Under the pieces are notes generated by a model. It was not told the DNA's origin and made no database searches. It saw nothing but the letters and a program-made list of their open reading frames with translations. DNA of 64,000 bases from Roseinatronobacter sp052379845 (lineage in GTDB: Bacteria > Pseudomonadota > Alphaproteobacteria > Rhodobacterales > Rhodobacteraceae), in NCBI GenBank assembly GCA_052379845.1, contig JBQTCF010000020.1; one strand, written 5' to 3'. The translations under genes were made by a program, and so were the position numbers. Positions 1-7,891 of the stretch are shown piece after piece; positions within the stretch are counted from its first letter, which is position 1, and the number at the start of each line of letters is the position of its first letter.

Positions 1-1249
1 TGGTAACCCGCCCGTCCAGCCCCGCGAAGGGGTTGGTGCGCGCACGGCTTAACACGCCCACATGTTTGCCCTGTGTGGCAAGCTGGGCCACCAATTCACG
101 GCCCACAAACCCCGTGCCGCCAATGACCAGCACTTGCGGCGCCTGCGCGGGCGCCGTGACAGCGGGCGCGGGCGCGGCGGGTTTGCGGGGCAATTGCGCG
201 CTGACTTGCGCGACACTGTCCATGACCGCCACAGCGCTGTCCCCTGCAACGGCCTGTGGCACCGCGCCGCCCTGCGCGATGGCCCCGTAAAACGCGGCAA
301 ACACCCCCTCAAACCCCAGTGCATAGGGTTGACGCCGGTTCAGCGACCGGGCTTGTAGGGCAGCATTGCGCAGCCCTTCGCGCAGATGCCCGCCTGCCCG
401 CGCCAGTTCGGCGCGCAAGGGGTTCAGCACGATATCGGACGCATTGGCCCGGTCAATCAGCAAGGTGTCATTGGCAAAATCCAGCCGCGCCGCGCCTGCG
501 GACCCGCGCAGGGACACAGACCTGTCATCAGCCCCTTCGACCAGCGACACCGACAAGGTGATTTCGGTTTCCCCCGCACGCCCCTGCACGCACCAGCCCT
601 GTGGCAGCGTCACGCCCGTGGGCAATGTCACAGGCCGCGACAGGCGCAGCGCGATGTCATCCATCGGCCCGAACAGATCCTGCGCGAAGGCGTGCAGATG
701 CGGCCCCAGTTCCAGCATCAGGTTCTCAGCGCTTTGCAGCATCCACAACCCGAAGGGCCCTGTGCGCAGCGGTTGCAGCGGAAAATGCCAGTGAATGCGC
801 GCCTGATCCACCCGCCCGATCAGCCCCTGATCCAGTGCTGCGCGCAACCGCCGGTAGGACGGCAGACCCAGAAAATTGTGATTGACCGCAATCTGGCGCT
901 GTGCCGAATGGGCGGCGGCCACCATATTGCGCGCCGCAGTTGGGCTGGGCGCGAAGGGTTTTTCAACCAGCACATGCGCGCCCAGCGCCAGCGCCTGCAG
1001 CGCCAGCGGTTCATGCAGATGCGGCGGTGTCAGAATATGCACGGCATCGCAGCGACACGCGGACATCATGGCATCAAGGCTGTCAAAGGCGCGCACGCCA
1101 TGGGCCAATGCCAGCCCCTGTGCAGCGCTTTGGGCAGGGTCGCACACCCCCACCAGCCGCACGCCCGGCACCTGCGCCAGCACATTTGCATGCCATTGCG
1201 CAATATAGCCTGCGCCCACCAGACCAACCGTCACTTCCCGCTGTGGCAT
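1..1249 (-). CDS. Gfo/Idh/MocA oxidoreductase fused to NAD-dependent epimerase (partial)
   Basis: The ORF starts at ATG 1249 and runs open for 416 codons off the left edge, so its C-terminus is not in the window. Residues 1-130 form a Gfo/Idh/MocA Rossmann domain: VGLVGAGYIAQWHAN near the N-terminus, then a TPPHLHEP segment and the family motif EKPFAPS. The C-terminal dehydrogenase domain follows to about residue 350. After an Ala/Pro linker a second Rossmann fold begins (VLVIGGTGFVGRELV, about residue 370), typical of extended-SDR sugar epimerases. It probably acts on nucleotide sugars or polysaccharide precursors. The glycosyltransferase just upstream, on the same strand 40 bp away, supports an exopolysaccharide or glycan locus. 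Substrate is unknown. Confidence 0.85.
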   Translation of the reverse strand, partial: MPQREVTVGLVGAGYIAQWHANVLAQVPGVRLVGVCDPAQSAAQGLALAHGVRAFDSLDAMMSACRCDAVHILTPPHLHEPLALQALALGAHVLVEKPFAPSPTAARNMVAAAHSAQRQIAVNHNFLGLPSYRRLRAALDQGLIGRVDQARIHWHFPLQPLRTGPFGLWMLQSAENLMLELGPHLHAFAQDLFGPMDDIALRLSRPVTLPTGVTLPQGWCVQGRAGETEITLSVSLVEGADDRSVSLRGSAGAARLDFANDTLLIDRANASDIVLNPLRAELARAGGHLREGLRNAALQARSLNRRQPYALGFEGVFAAFYGAIAQGGAVPQAVAGDSAVAVMDSVAQVSAQLPRKPAAPAPAVTAPAQAPQVLVIGGTGFVGRELVAQLATQGKHVGVLSRARTNPFAGLDGRVT

Positions 1250-1288
1250 TCTGCCCCCTGTGCTATCCGCTGATTCTGCGTCAGCGGG

Positions 1289-2260
1289 TTATCGGTATTC
1301 AATAATTCTGGCGTCACTGCGGCGAAATCTGCGCACCCAATAGGTTGCCATGCCGTAAAGATTGGCGAATTTGCACATCATCAACAGCGCCGCCGCACGG
1401 GCCGCGCGGCCTGCGGGCAGCCCTTGCGCCATGCAGCGCCGCCACAGCCGCGCCAGCGACAGCGCATAAAGCGCCACCACCAGCGCCACCAGCGGCAGCC
1501 AGACCAACAGGCCCAGCAGCGCCAGCACCGGCAGCACCCCCGCCCAGACCACCGCGCGCAGCCGCGATGCGCGCGCCGCGCCGGGGTGCAGCACCCCCAG
1601 TTCCGAAAAGCTGTGCCCTGCGCGGATCATGCGGCGGAACCAGCCCCGGAAGCTGAACAGTCCCACATCATGGCCCGACATCACGTCAGCCACGCACCAT
1701 GTCTGCCAGCCTGCGGCACGCAGGCGCAAGAACAGCTCGTCATCCTCGGCGGCGATCATGCCATCCCGAAAGCCCCCCACCGCCGCAAAGGCCGCCGCGC
1801 GCCCCATGAACATGCCCAACCCGCCCGCAGCCGGACCGGGGGCCATTTTCCATTCCTGATCCGTCAGCCAATTATAGACCGAGGCATCTGGCGCGTCCTC
1901 GCGGTGGTGACCATGCACCAGCGCGGCTTGGGGGTGGTCTTGCAAAAACGCCAGCGCAGTTGCGGGCCAGTCGGGGGCAAGGATGCAATCGCCGTCAATG
2001 AAATGCACAAATTCGGCGCAGTCTGGCCCCAATGCGGCAAACCCTTCATTGCGCGCACGCGCCGCGCTGAAGGGGCGCGCAGGGTCAAGTTCCACGACCT
2101 GCGCCCCCGCCGCGCGCGCATGCGCAACACTGTTATCGACGGACCCGCTGTCGACATAGACAACATGTCGCGCATGGCGGGTTGCGCAGGCAAGCGAACG
2201 GATCAGGCGTTCGCCTTCGTTGCGGCCAATAAGGATGGCATCGAACTGACCTGCACTCAT
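1289..2260 (-). CDS. family 2 glycosyltransferase with C-terminal membrane segments
   Basis: A protein of 323 aa from ATG 2260 (a GTG lies one codon upstream). The N-terminal GT-A fold shows FDAILIGRNEGERL, a nucleotide-sugar-binding region with VDSGSVDNS, the metal-binding HFIDGDC element (DXD-like), and the acidic AAEDDELFLRL motif further on. The C-terminal third (about residues 225-300) has two hydrophobic stretches, so the enzyme is probably membrane-attached. It belongs to the GT2 family that transfers a sugar from an activated donor. Acceptor and sugar cannot be told from sequence. It is co-oriented with and immediately upstream of the Gfo/Idh/MocA-epimerase fusion and is likely co-transcribed with it. 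Confidence 0.88.
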   Translation of the reverse strand: MSAGQFDAILIGRNEGERLIRSLACATRHARHVVYVDSGSVDNSVAHARAAGAQVVELDPARPFSAARARNEGFAALGPDCAEFVHFIDGDCILAPDWPATALAFLQDHPQAALVHGHHREDAPDASVYNWLTDQEWKMAPGPAAGGLGMFMGRAAAFAAVGGFRDGMIAAEDDELFLRLRAAGWQTWCVADVMSGHDVGLFSFRGWFRRMIRAGHSFSELGVLHPGAARASRLRAVVWAGVLPVLALLGLLVWLPLVALVVALYALSLARLWRRCMAQGLPAGRAARAAALLMMCKFANLYGMATYWVRRFRRSDARIIEYR

Positions 2261-2381
2261 CACCTGCCCCGCGCGCGCTGCATCAAGCTATGGCAGCGGG
2301 TCTAGCATATTTCAGCCAAAGGTGAAGGCCGCTTTGGGGGCGGGCCAAAACTGCGTTTGCCAAAGGGCACAGCCCGCCGCG

Positions 2382-2567
2382 CTAAACGGCCCTGCCGCGC
2401 GCAATGCGGCTATAGGCTGGCGCGCGGGCAAGGTCGCGCATGGGCCTGCGGCGTGCGACGGCTTCCTTGGAGTGGTGCATGCCCTGCCGACGGGCAATGC
2501 GGATGAACCGCGCCAGAAGCGATGTGTCCATGCCGTGGCGCGGGGGGTCAATCAGGTGTCGTGTCAT
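2382..2567 (-). CDS. small basic hypothetical protein
   Basis: A 61-aa ORF, rich in Arg and His (MTRHLIDPPRHGMDTSLLARF at its start). The start at 2567 is chosen because GGAGGG sits five bases upstream of the ATG. No known domain was recognised. It lies alone between the glycosyltransferase and leuB, with about 120 bp on either side, and reads opposite to leuB. It may be a real small gene or a chance ORF in GC-rich DNA; the ribosome-binding site is the main argument for it. Confidence 0.4.
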   Translation of the reverse strand: MTRHLIDPPRHGMDTSLLARFIRIARRQGMHHSKEAVARRRPMRDLARAPAYSRIARGRAV

Positions 2568-2699
2568 GCGTCCCTCCATAAGTTGCGTAGGCGTTGTATC
2601 ATAGCACATCTGCGCCCCCGTGCCAAAGTAAAGGCCACGTCACCTTGACCTGCCCCATGCTTGGCGGTAGCGAACATCAAACCTGCAAGAGGAGCTGAC

Positions 2700-3803
2700 A
2701 TGTCCAACCCAACCCTGCTTATCCTGCCCGGAGACGGGATCGGTCCCGAAGTCATGGCCGAAGTGCGCAAGATTATCGACTGGTTCGGTGCCAAACGCGG
2801 CCTGGCCTTCGATGTGTCCGAAGATCTGGTCGGCGGGGCCGCCTATGACGCGCATGGAACGCCCTTGCATGATGACACAATGGCGCGCGCGCTGGCTGTG
2901 GATGCTGTGCTTCTGGGCGCAGTGGGCGGGCCGAAATATGACAACCTTGATTTCAGCGTCAAACCCGAACGCGGGCTGTTGCGGTTGCGCAAGGAAATGG
3001 ACCTGTTTTCGAACCTGCGCCCCGCGCAATGTTTCGATGCGCTGGCCGATTTTTCGTCGCTGAAGAAGGATGTGGTCGCGGGCCTTGATATCATGATCGT
3101 GCGCGAACTGACATCTGGTGTGTATTTCGGCGAACCGCGCGGCATTTTTGAGGAAGGCAATGAACGCGTGGGCATCAATACCCAGCGCTACACCGAATCC
3201 GAGATTGCGCGCGTGGCAAGATCAGCGTTTGAACTGGCCATGCGCCGGGGCAAGAAACTGTGTTCCATGGAAAAAGCCAATGTCATGGAATCGGGCATTC
3301 TGTGGCGCGAGGTGGTCACCGAAGTGGCCAAGGATTACCCCGAAGTCGAGCTGTCACATATGTATGCAGATAACGGCGCCATGCAACTGGTGCGCTGGCC
3401 CAAACAGTTCGACGTGATTGTGACCGACAACCTGTTTGGCGACCTGCTGTCGGATTGTGCGGCCATGCTGACCGGCAGCCTTGGCATGTTGCCCTCGGCC
3501 AGCCTTGGCGCGCCTATGGCCAATGGCCGGCCCAAAGCGCTGTATGAACCCGTCCACGGGTCTGCCCCCGACATTGCCGGTCAGGCCAAGGCAAACCCGA
3601 TTGCGTGCATCCTGAGTTTTGCCATGGCGCTGCGCTACAGCTTCGATCAGGGCAATGAAGCCGCGCGTCTGGAAGCCGCAATCCAGCAGGTTCTGGCCGA
3701 TGGCGTGCGCACCGCCGACCTGATGGGGCCAGAAGGTGGCGTGCCAGTCACCACATCGGGCATGGGCGATGCGATTATCGCGGCGCTGGACGCAAGCCTG
3801 TAA
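2700..3803 (+). CDS. leuB: 3-isopropylmalate dehydrogenase
   Basis: LeuB oxidises and decarboxylates 3-isopropylmalate to 2-oxoisocaproate with NAD+, the third step of leucine synthesis, in the cytoplasm. The 367-aa product has normal family length. Visible signatures are LLILPGDGIGPEVM at the N-terminus, RELTSGVYFGEPRG, the catalytic-lysine region EKANVMESGILWREVV, the metal-binding aspartates in DNLFGDLLSD, and the NAD-binding LYEPVHGSAPDIAGQ. The start at 2700 follows AGAGGAG (six bases away) and gives the usual MSNPTLLILPGDG beginning. It stands as a single gene here and is closed by a bidirectional terminator. Confidence 0.97.
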   Translation: MSNPTLLILPGDGIGPEVMAEVRKIIDWFGAKRGLAFDVSEDLVGGAAYDAHGTPLHDDTMARALAVDAVLLGAVGGPKYDNLDFSVKPERGLLRLRKEMDLFSNLRPAQCFDALADFSSLKKDVVAGLDIMIVRELTSGVYFGEPRGIFEEGNERVGINTQRYTESEIARVARSAFELAMRRGKKLCSMEKANVMESGILWREVVTEVAKDYPEVELSHMYADNGAMQLVRWPKQFDVIVTDNLFGDLLSDCAAMLTGSLGMLPSASLGAPMANGRPKALYEPVHGSAPDIAGQAKANPIACILSFAMALRYSFDQGNEAARLEAAIQQVLADGVRTADLMGPEGGVPVTTSGMGDAIIAALDASL

Positions 3804-3828
3804 CACCCGTTTCGCATGTATAAAAAAA

Positions 3829-3855
3829 CGCCCGCCAGACTATGGCGGGCGTTTT
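3829..3855. terminator. bidirectional rho-independent terminator
   Basis: A perfect 9-bp stem (CGCCCGCCA at 3829-3837 with TGGCGGGCG at 3843-3851) closes a 5-base loop. It is followed by TTTT and preceded by seven A residues, so it can stop transcription on both strands. It sits between the convergent leuB and cytochrome c peroxidase genes. Confidence 0.92.
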
Positions 3856-3874
3856 CTGTTTCACAGTCAACCGC

Positions 3875-4861
3875 TTATGGCAGCGCAGGAATTTCCAGCG
3901 CAGGCATTTCGCCCGTCAGCGCATGCATGAAGGCCACAAGGCTGTCCAACTCATCTGTGGTGAAATCCTGCCCCAGCATTTGCTGGCCCATCAGCTGCAC
4001 GGCATCTTGCAGGTTCTCCACCGATCCGTTGTTGAAATACGGATAGGTTACAGCCACGTTGCGCAATGTGGGCGTGCGGAAGGCAAACCGATCCATCTCA
4101 TCGCCGGTCACAATGAAGCGCCCTTCATCCGTGGAGCCCGGCAACTCGAACCGGTGGAAATTACTGTCGGTCAGCGCGGGGCCATTATGGCAGGCCACGC
4201 AGCCCGCATCGACAAACAGTTTCATCCCCTCGACCTGCTGGCCGGTCATCGCGCCCTCATCCCCGCGCAGATAGCGGTCAAAGGGCGAATTCGGCGTATT
4301 CAGTGTGCGTTCAAAGCTGGCAATCGCAAAAGCGATATTTTCAGCGCGGATCGGGTCCTCTTCGCCCGGGAAGGCGGCGGCGAAATGCTCATGGTAGATG
4401 TCAAATTCCTTCAGGCGCCGGATGGCGGCTTCCAGATCCATGTTCATCTCGATCTCGGCCTCGATCGGGCCAAGGGCCTGCCCTTCCAGATCAGGTTCGC
4501 GCCCGTCCCAGAATTGCGATCCCAAAAAGCCCGAGTTCAGCACTGTTGGCGTGTTGCGGTTGCCCACCTGACCATCATGGCCCACAGCGGTGGGAATACG
4601 GTCCGACCACCCCAGCGCGGGGTTGTGGCAGGTTGCGCAGCTGATCACACCCGACCCCGAAATACGGGGTTCAAAAAACAGCATTTTGCCCAGTTCGATC
4701 TTTTCAGGCGTCAGCGAATTATTCGCTGGAATCGGGGCAATCGCCGGAAGTGGTTCGAAAAAATCCAGATATTCGGCAACATCGCTGGCCTGCAGCGCAC
4801 TTGCGCCCATCGCCAGAACCATCGCCGTTGCACTGGTGCGCATCATCAGTCTTGGGGTCAT
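3875..4861 (-). CDS. periplasmic di-haem cytochrome c peroxidase (MauG/CcpA family)
   Basis: A 328-aa protein starting at ATG 4861, chosen because GGAGG lies five bases upstream and the product then begins with a signal peptide (MTPRLMMRTSATAMVLAMGASALQA). It has two haem c sites: CATCH near residue 80 and CVACH near residue 220, each with the spacing expected for the N- and C-terminal haem domains. The family reduces hydrogen peroxide with electrons from cytochrome c or acts on related substrates. The stretch RNTPTVLNSGF between the haems is typical of the family. Conserved FRTPTLRNVAVTYPYFNNG follows the second haem. Acts in the periplasm. Confidence 0.92.
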   Translation of the reverse strand: MTPRLMMRTSATAMVLAMGASALQASDVAEYLDFFEPLPAIAPIPANNSLTPEKIELGKMLFFEPRISGSGVISCATCHNPALGWSDRIPTAVGHDGQVGNRNTPTVLNSGFLGSQFWDGREPDLEGQALGPIEAEIEMNMDLEAAIRRLKEFDIYHEHFAAAFPGEEDPIRAENIAFAIASFERTLNTPNSPFDRYLRGDEGAMTGQQVEGMKLFVDAGCVACHNGPALTDSNFHRFELPGSTDEGRFIVTGDEMDRFAFRTPTLRNVAVTYPYFNNGSVENLQDAVQLMGQQMLGQDFTTDELDSLVAFMHALTGEMPALEIPALP

Positions 4862-5010
4862 TTGATCCTCCATCTTCGGGCCATTACCCTGCTTAACTCT
4901 CGCGTGTCAGGGGTAAGATCACGCAAACGCGAGGATGCCGCCTTGATGCAGATCAAACTCTGGAATGATTACAGATCCAGGGGCAATTTTTTCCTCGCCC
5001 CAAAATCGCG

Positions 5011-5024
5011 CCCCCCCCCCCCCC
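5011..5024. repeat. 14-base poly-C tract
   Basis: A run of 14 C residues lies about 100 bp upstream of tRNA-Ser in a 260-bp stretch (4862-5123) in which no gene is supported. Length may vary by slippage or be a sequencing uncertainty. Confidence 0.8.
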
Positions 5025-5123
5025 AAGCGCCTCTTCTCGCATGTCACCTTTCTTGCCAATCCGCGAAAATCGAATACGGCATATCTTGCACTTCGCCATG
5101 TCTGCGGATACGAAGCAAAAACC

Positions 5124-5213
5124 GGATGGGTGGCCGAGTGGTTTAAGGCTCTGGTCTTGAAAACCAGCGTAGGTGAAAGCCTACCGTGGGTTCGAATCCC
5201 ACCCCATCCGCCA
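5124..5213 (+). tRNA. tRNA-Ser (anticodon UGA)
   Basis: A 90-nt tRNA with encoded CCA. The acceptor stem pairs GGATGGG (5124-5130) with CCCATCC (5203-5209) and is followed by discriminator G and CCA. The anticodon stem CTGGT/ACCAG encloses the loop CTTGAAA, giving anticodon TGA, which reads UCA serine codons. A long variable arm (AGGT-GAAA-GCCT type) fits class II tRNA-Ser, and the T loop TTCGAAT is present. Its 3' end is the prophage attachment site, and integration has kept the tRNA intact. Confidence 0.97.
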
Positions 5214-5216
5214 CTT
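5200..5216. other. attL core
   Basis: The 17 bases CACCCCATCCGCCACTT are identical to 63718-63734. They overlap the 3' end of tRNA-Ser from the T-stem side through CCA plus three bases. Sequences on both sides differ between the two copies, which defines the core. Confidence 0.92.
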
Positions 5217-5277
5217 TTCTGGCAATAAATCAAATAAAAACAACACATAAGACAATCGCCAAGGCGATTTTCTAAAC

Positions 5278-5314
5278 TTTTGCTGCACATTCTTGTCCGT
5301 TTTGCTGCACATTT
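5278..5314 (+). repeat. paired TTTTGCTGCACATT repeats near attL
   Basis: Two copies of TTTTGCTGCACATT lie at 5278-5291 and 5300-5313, 22 bp apart (two helical turns). Close relatives in the same orientation are found 60-90 bp from attR (63631-63642 and 63645-63657). Position and spacing suggest integrase arm-binding sites; this is inference. Confidence 0.5.
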
Positions 5315-5355
5315 GGCGCTTGCGTTGGCGACCGGAATCAAGGCATGATCCGGCC

Positions 5356-6624
5356 ATGAAATTCGTAAATCGAAACGGCCGTCTCCACTTTCGCAAGCGC
5401 GTGCCCAAGCGGTTCGCGGATATAGAACCACGCGAATATGTGTGGATCAGCTTGCACACGGACCTTGAAGATGTCGCCCGCCGAAAGGCCGGTGCGGTCT
5501 GGGAAGAAATGTTGGAAGCATGGGAAGCCAAGCTGCATGGCGATACCGATGATTATGATGCACGTCTTGCCGCGGCAAAGAGCCTCGCAGGCATCAGGGG
5601 GTTCCGGTATCTTCCGGCCGCACAGGTGGCGAAGCTGCCCAAGGCCGACTTCTATGCCAGGGCGATGGCAACCATGCGCAAGGACGGGTCTATTGATCCT
5701 GTAGAGGCAGAGGCCATCATGGGCGGCGTGCGCAAGCCCGAACTCACACTGTCGCAATGCCTCAAGGAATTCTGGAAGCTGGCAGATGACCGGATCATGG
5801 GCAAAAGCGAGGACCAGATCAGGCGCTGGCGCAATCCTCGCATCAAAGCCATCAACAATCTGATCAGTGTAATCGGTGATGTCGAAATCGCGGCGGTCAG
5901 CGCAGATGACATGCTCGATTTCCGTGAATGGTGGCTTGAGCGTATCAGGGATAAGGGCTTGACCGCCAACAGCGCAAACAAGGACATCATCCATATCGCG
6001 AATGTCCTGCGCACCGTGAACAAGATGAAGCGCCTTGGCCTTGATCTGCCATTGTCCGATTTGAGCATCAAGGAAGGCGATAAGAAAACGCGACCGGCAT
6101 TCTCGGTGGAGTGGATCACCACAAAGATACTGGCCCCCGGCGCGCTGGACGGGCTGAACGCGGAAGCACGCGCGATTCTGTTGGGAATGGTGAATACCGG
6201 CTACAGGCCGAGCGAAGGTGCATCGCTTGGGCCAGATCAAATCCATCTGGATCATGCGGTTCCACATATCAGCATCGAGCCAGTGGGCAGGCAGTTGAAA
6301 AGCCAGTATGCGCGGCGCAAGATCCCGCTCTTGGGTGTCAGTCTGGAGGCGTTCAAGCTGTTTCCTGATGGGTTCCCGCGCTATCGTGATCGTGCGTCCT
6401 TATCAGCCACGGTGAACAAGTATCTGCGCGCCAATGGCCTCTTGGAAACCCCTGAACACAGCATGTATTCACTGCGGCATTCCTTTGAGGATCGCATGCT
6501 GGCAGCGGGAATAGATGAACGGGTGCGCCGCGATGTTTTTGGCCACCGATTGAACAGGGAACGCTATGGTGCCGGTGCCAGCCTTGAACTGGCGCGTGAT
6601 CTGATCAAGCCTCTGGCGCTGTAA
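5356..6624 (+). CDS. int: tyrosine-family site-specific integrase
   Basis: A 422-aa recombinase expected to insert and excise the prophage at the tRNA-Ser core. Start 5356 gives MKFVNRNGRLHFRKRVP, a common beginning for Rhodobacterales phage integrases; an in-frame extension to 5293 has no better ribosome site. Catalytic residues seen: Arg284 in NTGYRPSEGASL, Arg374 in MYSLRHSFEDR, His397 in VFGHRLN and the nucleophile candidate Tyr404 in RERYGAG. The usual His of the H-x-x-R motif is Tyr371 here. The gene lies next to attL and reads inward. It ends directly against the stop of a convergent gene, with no terminator between them. Confidence 0.93.
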   Translation: MKFVNRNGRLHFRKRVPKRFADIEPREYVWISLHTDLEDVARRKAGAVWEEMLEAWEAKLHGDTDDYDARLAAAKSLAGIRGFRYLPAAQVAKLPKADFYARAMATMRKDGSIDPVEAEAIMGGVRKPELTLSQCLKEFWKLADDRIMGKSEDQIRRWRNPRIKAINNLISVIGDVEIAAVSADDMLDFREWWLERIRDKGLTANSANKDIIHIANVLRTVNKMKRLGLDLPLSDLSIKEGDKKTRPAFSVEWITTKILAPGALDGLNAEARAILLGMVNTGYRPSEGASLGPDQIHLDHAVPHISIEPVGRQLKSQYARRKIPLLGVSLEAFKLFPDGFPRYRDRASLSATVNKYLRANGLLETPEHSMYSLRHSFEDRMLAAGIDERVRRDVFGHRLNRERYGAGASLELARDLIKPLAL

Positions 6625-6899
6625 TCACGCACCTGCTTTGGATATGGCCGCCTGAAGCGCCAACGCGGCCTTGTCACATGCCTTTGCACGGCTATGGCAG
6701 CCCTGATCCCTGAATGTGTCTGCACTATACTCAAGGCGGGTCTGCGCTTCGCGCGCGGCGCGCAGGGCATCGCATGCCAAGCGGCGCATGCCAAGCGGCG
6801 CAGGAACGGGCTGTGTGTGGGTGTCGGGTTGGCGATCAGTGCACGTGCGCTTTGCAAAGTCATACCAGCCTGACGGGCCGCAAGAATTCGAGATGCCAT
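6625..6899 (-). pseudogene. small hypothetical gene split by a 14-bp tandem duplication
   Basis: A good start exists at ATG 6899 with AGAAAGGAAC just upstream (MASRILAARQAGMTLQSARAL). The reading frame is thrown off by the duplicated 14-mer at 6771-6798. If one copy is removed in thought, the frame joins a clean C-terminus (DALRAAREAQTRLEYSADTF through ISKAGA) that stops at 6625, giving 86 aa exactly. Without that, the 6899 frame runs on antisense into the integrase gene to 6564. So it is either broken or phase-variable. No family was recognised. It is the last gene of the minus-strand early operon. Confidence 0.65.
6771..6802. repeat. 14-bp tandem duplication, 2.3 units
   Basis: CGCATGCCAAGCGG occurs at 6771-6784 and again at 6785-6798, followed by a partial unit CGCA. 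Fourteen is not a multiple of three, so gain or loss of a unit shifts the frame of the gene it lies in. Confidence 0.93.
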
Positions 6900-6958
6900 A
6901 ACAGTTCCTTTCTGTTGAATTTTGTTCCGGACCGATTGCGCATGCGCGATCCCTACGG

Positions 6959-7213
6959 TTAGCCGTCGCCGTCGCCGTCGCCGTCGCCGTAGCCGTCGCC
7001 GTCGCCGTAGCCGTTGCGCTTCGCTTCTGCCTGATCCACGTATCGCTGCTCTTCTTCACTCAGCAGCTTGCGGATATGACTTGCGGGCATCGCTGCACTC
7101 ACGCGCCTGGCGATACGTCTCAGGGTGGCATAGGCGCCTGACACGCAGGCACCGCTCCTGATAATATCGTCAATGGTGAGCAGCGGATCATCGGGCTTCA
7201 CGCCGCCTGCCAT
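6959..7213 (-). CDS. hypothetical protein with Gly-Asp repeat tail
   Basis: An 84-aa protein from ATG 7213 (a TTG start at 7222 is possible). The body (VKPDDPLLTIDDIIRSGACV onward) looks like a small helical domain. The C-terminus is a run of Gly-Asp dipeptides with two Tyr-Gly interruptions, coded by the hexanucleotide repeat at 6962-7012. It overlaps the stop of the upstream gene at 7198 and so is translationally coupled to it. No family was recognised and its role is unknown. Confidence 0.7.
   Translation of the reverse strand: MAGGVKPDDPLLTIDDIIRSGACVSGAYATLRRIARRVSAAMPASHIRKLLSEEEQRYVDQAEAKRNGYGDGDGYGDGDGDGDG
6962..7012. repeat. GCCGTC hexanucleotide repeat
   Basis: About eight units of GCCGTC (two changed to GCCGTA) in tandem. 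On the minus strand they encode the Gly-Asp tail of the gene at 6959-7213. Unit number can change without altering that frame. Confidence 0.9.
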
Positions 7214-7854
7214 TTGGCCCAAGCCTCTGGCGTGATGTGAAATACAGCGGTGATGTCATGCAGCACCGGGATATCTGCGGGCGCGCTGATCCTGCTTTTT
7301 GCCGTCGGGCCCGTTTCACACAGCTCCATGAGGCCGCGCGTGGTGCCCCAGTAAATGGCCATGCGCGCGCTGTTCAGTGCCATGGTGCTGGCTGTCAGGT
7401 CCTGATCGCCCGGCACCAGACCGGCAAATACGCCGCGGTGCTTGGTCGTGATCATGACGGGGATGTTGGATTTCGGTGTCGTTGACATGGTGATTCCTTC
7501 TGGTTGGATATGGGTCAGCATGATGCGGATCGCGGCCAGCTGGTCGGGGGTGTTCGCAAACAGCAGCGCATGCAGGGCTTTGGAGATCTGGTGCAGGTGG
7601 ATTGCGCGCGGGTCGGCGGAATGGTCGGCGCGGCTGGCCGCTTCATTCGTGCCGCGCATGGCGTAAGTGATCGCGCGGTCCACAGTCGGGTTGTGCATGA
7701 TGCCTGCCATCACGCAGCACCTTGCGGCGGGGTGACAGCGCTGAAGGGCGCGCGCGGGCACCATGGGGTGCGCGGCAAGCGCAAGGCGCAGCGCCATGCA
7801 CTGGTCCGCGTGTTGCGCCAGTGCGCGTTCGAGTTGTTGGATGTAGCCGGTCAT
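7198..7854 (-). CDS. hypothetical protein with DUF6948-like C-terminal domain
   Basis: The ORF is open for 218 aa from ATG 7854. The last 96 residues (from MSTTPKSNIPVMITTKHRGV) resemble the small phage DUF6948 family: TTKHRGVFAG, IYWGTTRGLMELCETGPT, and ADIPVLHDITAVFHIT. An internal ATG at 7488 has AGAAGGAAT seven bases upstream, so this domain may be made alone as well as, or instead of, the long form. The first 120 residues are helical and unrecognised. The gene is coupled at its start by an ATGA overlap to a nine-codon ORF (7851-7880). Function unknown. Confidence 0.65.
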   Translation of the reverse strand: MTGYIQQLERALAQHADQCMALRLALAAHPMVPARALQRCHPAARCCVMAGIMHNPTVDRAITYAMRGTNEAASRADHSADPRAIHLHQISKALHALLFANTPDQLAAIRIMLTHIQPEGITMSTTPKSNIPVMITTKHRGVFAGLVPGDQDLTASTMALNSARMAIYWGTTRGLMELCETGPTAKSRISAPADIPVLHDITAVFHITPEAWAKWQAA

Positions 7855-7880
7855 GCGCGGTCCTCGGAGTGGTTGGGCAT
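7851..7880 (-). CDS. possible nine-codon leader ORF
   Basis: ATG 7880 follows AAGGAAC, which itself overlaps the stop of the HNH gene. It encodes MPNHSEDRA and stops in an ATGA overlap with the next start at 7854. It may serve to couple translation rather than make a useful peptide. Confidence 0.35.
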   Translation of the reverse strand: MPNHSEDRA

Positions 7881-7891
7881 TTTTTGTTCCT

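Noticed and set aside
386..1273. Long plus-strand ORF of 295 codons
   Set aside because: It is antisense to the Gfo/Idh/MocA-epimerase gene, has an Arg/His/Gln-rich composition with no domain, and the minus frame shows clear motifs.
3842..5146. Plus-strand ORF of 434 codons over the peroxidase gene
   Set aside because: Antisense to a gene with two CxxCH haem sites and a signal peptide; the plus product shows no domain and spans the terminator and intergenic DNA.
4919..5431. Minus-strand ORF across tRNA-Ser
   Set aside because: It crosses the tRNA and the attL core and has no plausible start or domain.
6962..7012. CRISPR-like short repeat
   Set aside because: It is an uninterrupted hexanucleotide tandem repeat inside a coding region, without spacers.
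6625..7059. Single 144-codon gene including a Thr-Ala repeat
   Set aside because: The repeat in this frame is a shadow of the Gly-Asp repeat of the overlapping gene, and the C-terminal part is better explained as the frameshifted gene starting at 6899.
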